From JANQHS01 sp965267505 (GTDB taxonomy: Bacteria; Bacteroidota; Bacteroidia; Cytophagales; CCMP332), in NCBI GenBank assembly GCA_965267505.1, contig OZ254081.1, positions 186,001-250,000 on the forward strand: a DNA stretch of 64,000 nucleotides, written 5' to 3'. The position numbers were made by a program, and so were the translations under genes. Each line of letters starts with the position of its first letter. Position 1 is the stretch's first letter. Of this stretch, positions 44,542 through 53,750 are shown one piece after another. The notes under the pieces are model-generated. The model did not search any database, was not told where the DNA came from, and saw nothing but the letters and a program-made list of their open reading frames with translations.

Positions 44542-47500
44542 ATGAGAAAAAAATTATCCTTACTCATCCTTTCAGTGGCCTTTCTGCTATTTCAGGGCCA
44601 ACTATTTGCTCAACCTGGCGGAGTCCCTGAGTTGATGTATTATAAATTTGACGGATCTGGAACCAATGTTCCCAATGATGCCTCAGCTCCGGTCGGAGCA
44701 AATCCAGCTTCTATACTTGGATCAACTCACTCCCAAGGTGGATCTGGTCAGTTTGGCGGAGCTTTGGTAAGTACTGCCGGTGCTTCCGGTACAGACTATT
44801 TAAACACCAATTGGGCACCAAACCTCACGGGGTCTTGGACCATTTCTTTTTGGATCAGTAATGTTCCTCAAACCACAGCCCTCAATTATGTATTCGGAGA
44901 TGTTAACGCTTCCAACTTCCGTTGTTTCACAGGTGGAATTGCAGGAGCAGGAGACTTACTCCTACGTGGCCCGGTAACAGATGTCCTCGTAACCACTGGC
45001 GGAGCTTCTGCAACCGGAGCAGTTATCCATTTTGTAGCGGATGCATCGGTTCCTGAAATACGGGCTTATGTAAATGGCGTGCTTAACAATACTGTAGCTC
45101 AAACTTCAGTGGCGGTTTCAGGAACTGGGCCCTTTAAAGTTGGAGGACATAGCACAAGTGCCGCTATGGATGGCTCTTTAGATGAATTCAGGTTTTACAA
45201 TAGAGCCCTTGATCAAACGGAGATCACCAATACCTGGAATCAAATGCTACCTCTCTCCTCAGGAGCGTCAAATGATGCCGGAGTTGTTGGATTAAGCCCG
45301 ACAAGTGCAACCTTCTGTCCTGGAAATCAAAATATTGTGGCTACCGTACAAAACTTTGGTGTCAATCAGCTTGACTCAGTGATGGTTAATTGGTCGCTTA
45401 ACAGTGTTCTTCAAACTCCTGTTTCTTATGTAGGCACTATAGATACCGCAGGTGGCGCAGGAGCTAATACAGTTGCCGTTACCCTAGGAACCAACAACTT
45501 TGTGAATGGCCAAAGCTATACCGTTGATGCCTGGACTTCTATGCCAAATGGAGTGGCAGATACCGTTACCGGAAACGATAGTTTAACCGAAGTGATTAAT
45601 GTAACCATTCCCGGTGTCGATAATCTGGCGGCCAATAATGTCACCGGTACAACGGCAGACCTTAGCTGGAATGAATTAGGAACTGCAACCCAATGGGAGA
45701 TTGAATGGGGTACTACCGGATTCACTCCTGGAGCGGGATCTATAGTTGTAACCACTAACAACCCTTATAACCTAACTGGCTTAACCGCAACGACGACTTA
45801 TGACTTTTACGTAAGGTCAATTTGCGGACCGGGAGATACGAGTGCGAGTTCTCCTGTATTTACTTTCTCAACACAATGTGCGGCATTTACAGCTCCGTAT
45901 GCTGAGAATTTCGATGCAGTTACTGCACCTGCATTGCCAAACTGTTGGTTTTCTACATCCCCTTCTCCAACCCAAATACAAACTGTTACTTCAACAGATC
46001 ATGGAGCCGCAATTCCTAGTCCTCCCAATTGCCTTGAAATAAATGATGTTGGGGGGGATAATCTTTTTGTTTCACCCTCCTTCTCGGATCTCCCGACTGG
46101 AAATAACCAAATAAGGGTGAAAATAGCATATGAAGGTGGAGCGAGCATATTCCCTGATTCATTGCTTATTGGTGTCATGACCGATCCTGCGAACCCAAGT
46201 ACTTTTGTTCCGCTGGATTTCGTCACTCTGGGAATCGTAGGTCAGCCATTCCAGGAATTCACATTCCTACTGAATAATACTGCCCTAATAGGTAGCAGTA
46301 CGCATATTGGATTTAGATATAGACTTAATGGTGGTGGCTTTGAATATTTCTTAGATGACTTCTTCTATGAACCAATCCCATCTTGCCCCCCTCCTTCTTC
46401 CCTAACTGCAAGTAATACTTCTACAACTGGAGCTGATCTTGCTTGGGTAGAAAATGGAGGTGCCACTAACTGGGAAGTCGAGTACGGGTTAGCCGGATTT
46501 ACACAAGGAACTGGAACTGTTGTAAATACTTCTTCAAATCCTTACACTGCTAGTGGCTTGACGGCATCTACCAATTATGAATTCTATGTAAGGTCGATCT
46601 GTGCTGCAGGGGATACCAGCGTTTGGTCATCCACGCCTGGAGCTTTTGCTACTGTTTGCTCTCCGTTTACAGCACCATATTTCACGGATTTTGACAACGT
46701 GACTGCACCTAATATGCCTGCTTGCTGGTCCGTAATCGAAGAAACACCAGGTGCCGATGTATTTACTGTTACTTCAACTGACCATGGAGAACCAATTCCT
46801 AGTGGACCAAATTGTCTGGAGTTAAACGATGGCAATCCTTCGATAGCTGTAAGCCCTGAGTTTTCGGATCTGCCTACCGGGCTTAATCAGGTCAGGATGA
46901 AGATCGCTTTGGAATTGAATGGAAATGGATTTTCAGATACACTGATAATTGGGGTAATGACAAACCCGACGGATCCAAACACATTCGTTGCGCTTCATAA
47001 GATCTTCCCTCCCAACCTGACTACGGATGTGTTTACCGAGCTTACTTTCCCATTGGACAATACAACTTTGATTGGTGCTGCCACCTATGTAGCAATAAGT
47101 AATGTTCCAGCTACAGGTGGATATGAATACTTTGTGGACGACTTCCATTATGAAGTGAATCCAAACATTGTTCCGCCAGTGGCCGATTTCTCATTTGTAA
47201 ATTCTTCAGGTCTTACTGTAGATTTCACCGATCTGTCTTCTAATGGTCCTTCAAACTGGATCTGGAATTTTGGAGATGGTAACGTAAGCATTGCCCAGAA
47301 TCCTTCTCATACCTATGCCACAGCAAGTTCCTTCAACGTAACTCTTACTGTATCTAATGGTGCCGGAAGTGACGATACAACAATTACCGTTGTATTGGGT
47401 GGGTTCGCAGGGAATCTTGCCGATCAGGTCAAAGTTTATCCTAATCCTACCAATAGCGTATTCAACATTGATCTAGGAGTTGAAAAGGCTACAGGATTTG

Positions 47501-47658
47501 AAATAATGGATTTAATTGGGAAATCCTGGATAGTATCAGAAGAAACCATGATCAACAAAGGAACAATAGATGTAAGTGAGCTTCCTGCTGGAAATTACAT
47601 CCTGAAATTGAACCTTGGAGAAGATCAGGTATTCAAACGAATATCGATTCAACGATAA
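44542..47658 (+). CDS. Giant T9SS-secreted protein B (LamG, CARDB, FN3, jelly-roll, PKD, sorting domain)
   Basis: A 1038-aa exported protein. After a signal peptide (about 1-24, ending QLFAQ) comes a LamG/concanavalin-like domain (about 25-240, starting MYYKFDGSG and ending DEFRFYNRALDQTEI), which commonly binds glycans. A CARDB-like module (243-353), FN3 (362-443), jelly roll (447-613), FN3 (614-703), a second jelly roll (708-871), PKD (877-953, WIWNFGDGN) and a type A sorting domain (from about 957, VKVYPNPTN ... RISIQR) follow. It has its own terminator. A -7-like TATTTTTA lies at 44515-44522. Confidence 0.88.
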   Translation: MRKKLSLLILSVAFLLFQGQLFAQPGGVPELMYYKFDGSGTNVPNDASAPVGANPASILGSTHSQGGSGQFGGALVSTAGASGTDYLNTNWAPNLTGSWTISFWISNVPQTTALNYVFGDVNASNFRCFTGGIAGAGDLLLRGPVTDVLVTTGGASATGAVIHFVADASVPEIRAYVNGVLNNTVAQTSVAVSGTGPFKVGGHSTSAAMDGSLDEFRFYNRALDQTEITNTWNQMLPLSSGASNDAGVVGLSPTSATFCPGNQNIVATVQNFGVNQLDSVMVNWSLNSVLQTPVSYVGTIDTAGGAGANTVAVTLGTNNFVNGQSYTVDAWTSMPNGVADTVTGNDSLTEVINVTIPGVDNLAANNVTGTTADLSWNELGTATQWEIEWGTTGFTPGAGSIVVTTNNPYNLTGLTATTTYDFYVRSICGPGDTSASSPVFTFSTQCAAFTAPYAENFDAVTAPALPNCWFSTSPSPTQIQTVTSTDHGAAIPSPPNCLEINDVGGDNLFVSPSFSDLPTGNNQIRVKIAYEGGASIFPDSLLIGVMTDPANPSTFVPLDFVTLGIVGQPFQEFTFLLNNTALIGSSTHIGFRYRLNGGGFEYFLDDFFYEPIPSCPPPSSLTASNTSTTGADLAWVENGGATNWEVEYGLAGFTQGTGTVVNTSSNPYTASGLTASTNYEFYVRSICAAGDTSVWSSTPGAFATVCSPFTAPYFTDFDNVTAPNMPACWSVIEETPGADVFTVTSTDHGEPIPSGPNCLELNDGNPSIAVSPEFSDLPTGLNQVRMKIALELNGNGFSDTLIIGVMTNPTDPNTFVALHKIFPPNLTTDVFTELTFPLDNTTLIGAATYVAISNVPATGGYEYFVDDFHYEVNPNIVPPVADFSFVNSSGLTVDFTDLSSNGPSNWIWNFGDGNVSIAQNPSHTYATASSFNVTLTVSNGAGSDDTTITVVLGGFAGNLADQVKVYPNPTNSVFNIDLGVEKATGFEIMDLIGKSWIVSEETMINKGTIDVSELPAGNYILKLNLGEDQVFKRISIQR

Positions 47659-47675
47659 AGGATATAGTTTCTAAG

Positions 47676-47703
47676 AAAAGCCACCTCAAAGGTGGCTTTT
47701 TTT
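47676..47703 (+). terminator. Intrinsic terminator after giant gene B
   Basis: Stem AAAAGCCACC(T) / (A)GGTGGCTTTT with a 3-nt loop and following T-run. Confidence 0.93.
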
Positions 47704-47761
47704 ATATCCAAACCTTCCCTAATCCTTACATAGCGGAAGTTTACATCCCTTCACAATTGAT

Positions 47762-47789
47762 TAGATTTGATGATTCGATTAAACTAAAA
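47762..47789 (+). promoter_or_regulatory. Predicted promoter and conserved leader of giant gene C
   Basis: TAGATTTG at 47762-47769 matches the Bacteroidota -7 element exactly; a TTT at 47740-47742 is at the right distance for the -33 box but is weak. The 13-mer GATTAAACTAAAA (47777-47789), shared with gene A, lies in the predicted 5' UTR of about 25 nt. Confidence 0.55.
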
Positions 47790-47797
47790 CGACGATT

Positions 47798-50700
47798 ATG
47801 GAAGCTACATTTACCTCCACTTTGAGGAGAATATTCTTCTTTTTAGGTGCGATTCTATTTGGGTCTTTCGCAACGGCTCAGGATTATAACACATCTCTTC
47901 CCCAACAGTGTAACACTGTAACAGGTGGAACCGAAATAATTACATTCCCCATGACTCCGGCTAGTGCCAATTCGGATGGTACTTTAACAATTTTATATCA
48001 AGGGGATCTTGACCTCTCCACCGAGATCCTTACTTTTTTAGGTGAGGGAGGAAACATACTTGGAACAAGTACAAATGTGGCCCAATGCTCAGGTATTGGA
48101 ACATTTACTGCAACAATTCCAATGATTGATATAATTTCTTGGGCAAGTGATGGACAAATAGTTATTACTGTCCAAGCAGCAAGTTCTGTTAATGCATTAT
48201 CAAATTGTGTTAATGGTCAGCAGGTTTCGTTTTGCGTTACCCCAACATTGCAATATGGAGTAACTACCGCTCCTAATGATATTGGTGTTGCTTCGCTTGA
48301 TAGCCCTTCCGTATTCTGTGCTGGTTCCCAAGATCTTTATGCTACAATAAGAAACTATGGAACTACCCCCGTTGACAGTTTTACGGTAAACTGGGCTTGG
48401 AACGGAGTGCTCGAAACACCGTTCCAAGTTGTTGCAGCTATGGATACTGTTAATGGTGCTGGACCCGCTTTTGCCCAAGTTTTCCTGGGGACTAAAACAA
48501 TAACCGATAAAGACACGATTGAAATTTGGACTACCAATCCAAACGGAATGGCCGATACCATAACCGTTAATGATTCCCTATTTAAAGTCGTTACTCCTTC
48601 ATTGAATGGAACTTTTTCTGTTGGTGGATTGGGTGCTAATTATCCCGACCTGTCATCAGCATTAGTTGATATCAACGAGGTAGGCATATGTGGGCCCGTA
48701 GTTTTTAATCTGACTCCTGGGATGAATTTTACAGAGCAGCTAATTTTTAATGATTATATCGGAGCAAGTGCCAGTCAATTCATTACTATTAATGGTAATA
48801 ATGACACTATAGAATTTGTCTCAACCAATGCGTCTCAAAGAGCAACCCTGATAATCAATGGAGGAGATTACATTAGCTTCAACAATATTCATTTTAGGGC
48901 GAATGCGATAGGTACTCCCGGAGAATATGGTTGGGCTACCTGGCTAACGAATGGAGCGGACTATATCACTTTCAATGGTTGTTCTTTCATAGCCCGAAAC
49001 GATTGGAATTCCACCTTCTCCCAAGCCTTCGTAGCCAGCCAAAGTGCAACTTCGGCTACAACAGTAGGTGTAGCTTGTAATAACCTTACTGTGGACAATT
49101 GCAATGTTTATGGAGGCTATTATGGTTTGGCAATAGGTGGTGCTACGACTCCTCCATTTGCTCAAAACAATACTGTAACCAACACAAACATTCAGGATTA
49201 TTACCTGTATGGAACATATATCCGTGGTCAGGAAAATCTTGTTTTTGATAATAATGAAAGCCATAGACCTGGAAGGGGATCGACGATCACAACCTGGTAT
49301 GGTTTGTTCTTCACTGGACCCATGCCTAACGGAAGAATTACAAGAAACAATGTACATAACCCAATCGGACCATTAAATTCCCCCACCACCTCCTTGAGTA
49401 GGGCAATGTTTTTAAGTGGGGTCAGTGGAGGTGGAATTGGAGATGTTGTTGTAGCCAATAACATCATACACACCATCAATAACAATGGAACAAATACCGG
49501 TATGTATTTTACTACCTGCTCGGATATAAAGGCACTCCATAACTCAATTTCAATGGATAACACCTTACATACCGGTACTCAAATATGCTATGGCATTTAC
49601 AATACTGGGTCTTCCTCTGGCCTGGAAATTCAAAACAATATAGTCTATGATAACCAAAGTTCATTTGGGAATCACTACGGCTATTATTTCAATACTATTC
49701 CTGCTGTATGTGATTACAATGATGTTTATTTTGCATCCACTTCTGGAACAAATTATTTCGGCTATAACGGATCACCTCATTTAACCTTGGCCGATTGGCA
49801 AGTTGCAAACCCAGGCTTGGATGCAAATAGCCTCAATGTAGATCCACAATTTTCAGGTTTATCCGTACCTGGAAATACCGACCTTTATAATGCTGGCACA
49901 AATGTATTGGCTTACGTAGCTCAGGATTACCTGGGCAATGCAAGGCCTGCGGCTCCTGATATGGGATCCTATCAAACACCTCCTGTTGTCAACAACATTG
50001 GTGTCGTATCCCTGGATAGCCCCTATGCATTTTGCCCAGGAACTGAAAATGTAATTGTTACCATCGGAAATTATGGTGGCAACCAAATCACTTCGTTTAC
50101 TGTTAATTGGAGTATTGATGGAATTGCTCAAACTCCTGTAAATTCTACCACTCTTCTTGATACTCTTGGAGGAGCCGGATCAACAGAAACCCAGGTGACT
50201 TTAGGTACTCATTCCTTCTCTGCAGGTGTTCCTTATGACTTCAAAATCTGGACCAGCGGTCCAAACGGTCAGACTGACCCAAGACCCAATTCGGATACCA
50301 TCTCGGCAACTCTATTAGCAGCCATAAATGGTACTTTCTTAATAGGACCTAGCCCCACAGCAGATTTTGATTCAATTAATGGCCTTATTCAAGCCCTTCA
50401 ATTAGGCGGTCTTTGTGGGCCGATTGTTGCAAACCTTGAAGCGGGGGCTACATTTAATGAGCAGGTCCTGATTGGCGACTTCACGGGAATGGACAGTATC
50501 AATACCCTTACCATTAATGGAAATGGTGATACCCTGACTTATTTATCAAACAACTCGGTTCAGAGGTATACTCTTGGTTTAAATGGAGCCAAATGGGTAA
50601 CTATTAACGATCTAAATGTGGTGGCTGAAGCAAACGGAACAGTTTCTGGAACTTATGGCTGGGCTGGTTTAGTGACTGGACTTTCAGAGCACATTAATTT

Positions 50701-53614
50701 CCATAGGTGTAGTTTCTTGGCTTCGACTACCTGGAATTCAACTTTCAGTCAGTCTTTTGCGGCGACATCAAGCCCAACTTCAGCGACAACACAAGGAACA
50801 GCTTGTAACTATCTAACTCTTGACAGCTGTTATTTCAAAGGAGGATATTATGGATTGGTTATTCAGGGACCAAATACGGCCGGAACCTATTCAAAAGGAA
50901 ACATTGTAACTAATAATAGGATTGAAGATTCCTATTTCTATCAGATGTATTTCCGTGGTCAGGAAGATGGTTTATTTGAGAACAATAATGCCTCTCGTCA
51001 AAACCGTCCGACCCTAACTACTTTTTATGGAATGTATTTGAATGGCCCAATGCCTGGAAGTAGGTTCTTGAGAAATAATATGCACCATCCTCGAGGGAGT
51101 TCGCAAGGAGCTACCACTTCGACTACGTATGGAATGTTCATTACAGGTGTAAATAATGGAGGTGGAGTTGATCCGCTAATTGCCAATAACATTGTTCATA
51201 GCTTGAACCAAAACGGTACTACTTATGGTGCTTATTTCTCAACCGTTTCCGATGTCAAATTCTATCATAATGCAATCGGAGTTGATAACGAGCAACATAC
51301 AGGTACCGGGGCAGGATATGGTGTCTTTTTAACAGGAACCACTGCCAACGTCAGGATCGTGAATAACATTATCAAAAATTCTCAATCAGGATCTGGCTTT
51401 CATTATTCGGTAAGGTATAACACCGCTCCAGCCTTATCAGACCACAATGACCTGTTCATAAGTAACAATTCAAGTGCAAATGTTGGAGTAGGGTATCTTT
51501 CATCAACGGGATATACTACTCTTGCAGCATGGCAAGCGAATGGATTGGATTCAAATTCCGTAGATCTTGACCCAATTACAGCTGCAAATATGCTTCCCAT
51601 CAATCCTGCTCTGAAAGGATTGGGTGCAAACTTGAACGCAGATGTTCCTACCGACATCAATGGAGTAGTCAGGCCCTCAAGCCCCGATATGGGTGCTTAT
51701 GAGTTCACCCCATCGACTTGTATCTTCCCAACTCAGTTGTCAACTGCCAATGTGCTTCCAAATTCTGCTGATCTTAATTGGGTGGAAAATGGAACTTCAA
51801 CTACTTGGGAGATTCAATATGGAGCTCCTGGATTCATCCCAGGAACAGGAACCCAGGCAGTAACAAGTTCTAAGCCTTATACCTTGTCGGGGTTAAATTC
51901 CAATACCTCTTATGAATTTTATGTCAGATCATATTGTGGACCCACGGATACTTCCGCCTGGGGCGGCCCTTTGAGTTTTACTACCGCATGTAACCTTTTC
52001 GGCTCGCCATTATTTGAGGATTTTGACGGACCTAGCTGGACCTCAGGAACAGTATTTTCCAATACCAATGATGGTGTAGACCCTTGTTGGAACAGAAGTT
52101 CTGGTTCATATTCATGGAGAGTTTCCTCCACAGGTAATTTAGGAAACCACTCTAGCTCAACTGCACCGGCAGCTGATTTTTCAGGAAGTGGTAACTTCCT
52201 TTACACTGAAGCTTCTGGGTCCTCAAATGGAGATTCGACTTTCTTCGAATCTCCTTGGGTAAATCTGGATAGCGTTACAGCTCCCCTATTGTCTTTTGCA
52301 ACCCATGTTTACGGAACTACCTCTGGGACTCTCTTAGCTCAGGTAAGCTCTGACGGAGCAAATTGGACTACAATTTGGAGTCAAACAGGTCAGGTTCAGA
52401 CCAGTTCATCTGACCCTTGGATTGAGCATTCTGTATCTGTTCCATCAATTGCTCAAGACACGGCCAAGTTTAGGTTTGTGGGAGTTTCTCAAGGATGTTG
52501 TGCAGGTGATATGGCTATTGATGCAATTAGATTCCGCCAAGCTCCAACTAACGACCTTGGAACAATCTCAGTTGCTGGAATTCCTGCTCAGGCATGTGGA
52601 CTTGGTACAAACGAAACAATTGATGTTACTGTAGCAAATCAGGGTGCTTCGCAACAGGACACTTTTGATATTGAATACAATACTGGATCAGGATGGATTT
52701 TCGGTACAACCATTACCACTCCTTTAGCTGCAGGAATGACCCAAACTTATCAGGTTGCTGGAGTTGACCTATCGGCTACCGGAGCATTCTGTCTTGAAGC
52801 AAGAGCAGTGTTGTTGAATGATGAGGATTCGACCAATGATGTTTCCACTCCATTGTGCTATGTGAATCTTGTGCAGCCTACAATTACCGCTGTCCAGGGT
52901 GCAGAGATCTGTGAGGCAGGACCCATAAGTGTTTCAGTGACCACTAATGCTGATACTGTTGCTTGGTACGATGATCCTGCATTGACAAATCAGGTTGGTT
53001 CTGGAACTACTCTGAACATTGCGAATTTGACCACTACTACGACTTATTACGTACAGGGTACAAATTCCAATGGATGTCAAACTGCTCCATCCCAAGCATT
53101 GGCTACCGTCAATACAACTCCACAAGTTGATTTCACTTTTATTCCAAACGGAAGTACAGTCGATTTTACCTCTTCAATTACAGGATCTGTGGACAGTATT
53201 CTTTGGGACTTTGGAGATGGAAATACGAGTACAGCTCAGAGCCCTTCGCACACCTATACCCAAACTCAAACCTATCTTGTCACTCATAGTGGCTTTAAAG
53301 GATCTTGTATCGGGGATACCATAAAGGCGATCTTTGTTCAGGTTATCGGTTTGGAAAACAATCCTTGGAGCTCTTCAATTTCAGTTTATCCAAATCCATC
53401 TGATGGAGGCTTCGAAATAGAAATTCCTGAAGTTGAAGGAGATGTTATCATTGAGATCCTTGATATGAAAGGAACTTCTGTTTATCGAAATTCCTTCGAA
53501 GCAAATGGAAGTTTAACCTCTGGAATAGAACTTCCTGAGGCATCTGCTGGCAACCATTTGATCAAGATCATCAACGGAGAGAAAACCTCTCTTAAGAGGA
53601 TTTCAATTAAATAA
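47798..53614 (+). CDS. Giant T9SS-secreted protein C with duplicated beta-helix
   Basis: A 1938-aa exported protein. After the signal peptide (1-28, ending FATAQ) a ~130-aa domain shared only with protein D is followed by a CARDB-like module (about 159-268) and a right-handed parallel beta-helix (270-700, many NNxI/VxNN-type coils). The CARDB plus helix unit is then repeated (730-840 and 845-1300, again ending SPDMGAYE-like). FN3 (1307-1392), a jelly roll (1395-1585), another CARDB, an Ig-like module (1695-1775), PKD (1778-1850, ILWDFGDGN) and a sorting domain (from 1855, ISVYPNPSD ... RISIK) complete it. Beta-helices of this kind occur in polysaccharide lyases and adhesins; no lyase catalytic residues were identified. 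Confidence 0.88.
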   Translation: MEATFTSTLRRIFFFLGAILFGSFATAQDYNTSLPQQCNTVTGGTEIITFPMTPASANSDGTLTILYQGDLDLSTEILTFLGEGGNILGTSTNVAQCSGIGTFTATIPMIDIISWASDGQIVITVQAASSVNALSNCVNGQQVSFCVTPTLQYGVTTAPNDIGVASLDSPSVFCAGSQDLYATIRNYGTTPVDSFTVNWAWNGVLETPFQVVAAMDTVNGAGPAFAQVFLGTKTITDKDTIEIWTTNPNGMADTITVNDSLFKVVTPSLNGTFSVGGLGANYPDLSSALVDINEVGICGPVVFNLTPGMNFTEQLIFNDYIGASASQFITINGNNDTIEFVSTNASQRATLIINGGDYISFNNIHFRANAIGTPGEYGWATWLTNGADYITFNGCSFIARNDWNSTFSQAFVASQSATSATTVGVACNNLTVDNCNVYGGYYGLAIGGATTPPFAQNNTVTNTNIQDYYLYGTYIRGQENLVFDNNESHRPGRGSTITTWYGLFFTGPMPNGRITRNNVHNPIGPLNSPTTSLSRAMFLSGVSGGGIGDVVVANNIIHTINNNGTNTGMYFTTCSDIKALHNSISMDNTLHTGTQICYGIYNTGSSSGLEIQNNIVYDNQSSFGNHYGYYFNTIPAVCDYNDVYFASTSGTNYFGYNGSPHLTLADWQVANPGLDANSLNVDPQFSGLSVPGNTDLYNAGTNVLAYVAQDYLGNARPAAPDMGSYQTPPVVNNIGVVSLDSPYAFCPGTENVIVTIGNYGGNQITSFTVNWSIDGIAQTPVNSTTLLDTLGGAGSTETQVTLGTHSFSAGVPYDFKIWTSGPNGQTDPRPNSDTISATLLAAINGTFLIGPSPTADFDSINGLIQALQLGGLCGPIVANLEAGATFNEQVLIGDFTGMDSINTLTINGNGDTLTYLSNNSVQRYTLGLNGAKWVTINDLNVVAEANGTVSGTYGWAGLVTGLSEHINFHRCSFLASTTWNSTFSQSFAATSSPTSATTQGTACNYLTLDSCYFKGGYYGLVIQGPNTAGTYSKGNIVTNNRIEDSYFYQMYFRGQEDGLFENNNASRQNRPTLTTFYGMYLNGPMPGSRFLRNNMHHPRGSSQGATTSTTYGMFITGVNNGGGVDPLIANNIVHSLNQNGTTYGAYFSTVSDVKFYHNAIGVDNEQHTGTGAGYGVFLTGTTANVRIVNNIIKNSQSGSGFHYSVRYNTAPALSDHNDLFISNNSSANVGVGYLSSTGYTTLAAWQANGLDSNSVDLDPITAANMLPINPALKGLGANLNADVPTDINGVVRPSSPDMGAYEFTPSTCIFPTQLSTANVLPNSADLNWVENGTSTTWEIQYGAPGFIPGTGTQAVTSSKPYTLSGLNSNTSYEFYVRSYCGPTDTSAWGGPLSFTTACNLFGSPLFEDFDGPSWTSGTVFSNTNDGVDPCWNRSSGSYSWRVSSTGNLGNHSSSTAPAADFSGSGNFLYTEASGSSNGDSTFFESPWVNLDSVTAPLLSFATHVYGTTSGTLLAQVSSDGANWTTIWSQTGQVQTSSSDPWIEHSVSVPSIAQDTAKFRFVGVSQGCCAGDMAIDAIRFRQAPTNDLGTISVAGIPAQACGLGTNETIDVTVANQGASQQDTFDIEYNTGSGWIFGTTITTPLAAGMTQTYQVAGVDLSATGAFCLEARAVLLNDEDSTNDVSTPLCYVNLVQPTITAVQGAEICEAGPISVSVTTNADTVAWYDDPALTNQVGSGTTLNIANLTTTTTYYVQGTNSNGCQTAPSQALATVNTTPQVDFTFIPNGSTVDFTSSITGSVDSILWDFGDGNTSTAQSPSHTYTQTQTYLVTHSGFKGSCIGDTIKAIFVQVIGLENNPWSSSISVYPNPSDGGFEIEIPEVEGDVIIEILDMKGTSVYRNSFEANGSLTSGIELPEASAGNHLIKIINGEKTSLKRISIK
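48268..51717 (+). repeat. Internal tandem duplication in giant gene C (CARDB + beta-helix, 2 copies)
   Basis: Copy 1 covers about 48268-49980, copy 2 about 49984-51717. Matching landmarks in order are a SLDSP start, ITINGN/LTINGN, GWATW/GWAGL, WNSTFSQ, GGYYGL, RGQE, GPMPN/GPMPG, and a final APDMGSY/SPDMGAY. Divergence is high, so the duplication is old. Confidence 0.85.
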
Positions 53615-53633
53615 TTCTGGATAAAATCCAATT

Positions 53634-53666
53634 AAAAAAACCCTTGGGGCACCAGGGGTTTTTTCT
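53634..53666 (+). terminator. Intrinsic terminator after giant gene C
   Basis: Stem CCCTTGG / CCAGGGG (one G-T pair) extended by A/T pairs, 4-nt loop, followed by a T-run. Confidence 0.9.
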
Positions 53667-53714
53667 ATGCTTTTCAATTTTTGATTTTGACTTAGGATTA
53701 ATAATCTAATTAGC

Positions 53715-53722
53715 TATTTTTG
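53715..53722 (+). promoter_or_regulatory. -7 element of giant gene D
   Basis: TATTTTTG is an exact TAnnTTTG match. It places the transcription start near 53726, too close for the TTG codon at 53730 and well placed for the ATG at 53751. No good -33 box is seen. Confidence 0.5.
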
Positions 53723-53750
53723 ATATTCATTGAAGAAAAACTACTCGCAT

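Noticed and set aside
49228..49563. Minus-strand open frame of 111 aa inside giant gene C, and similar frames inside other large genes
   Set aside because: These lie wholly within well-supported genes, with no signal, motif or ribosome binding site; they are shadows of the coding strand.
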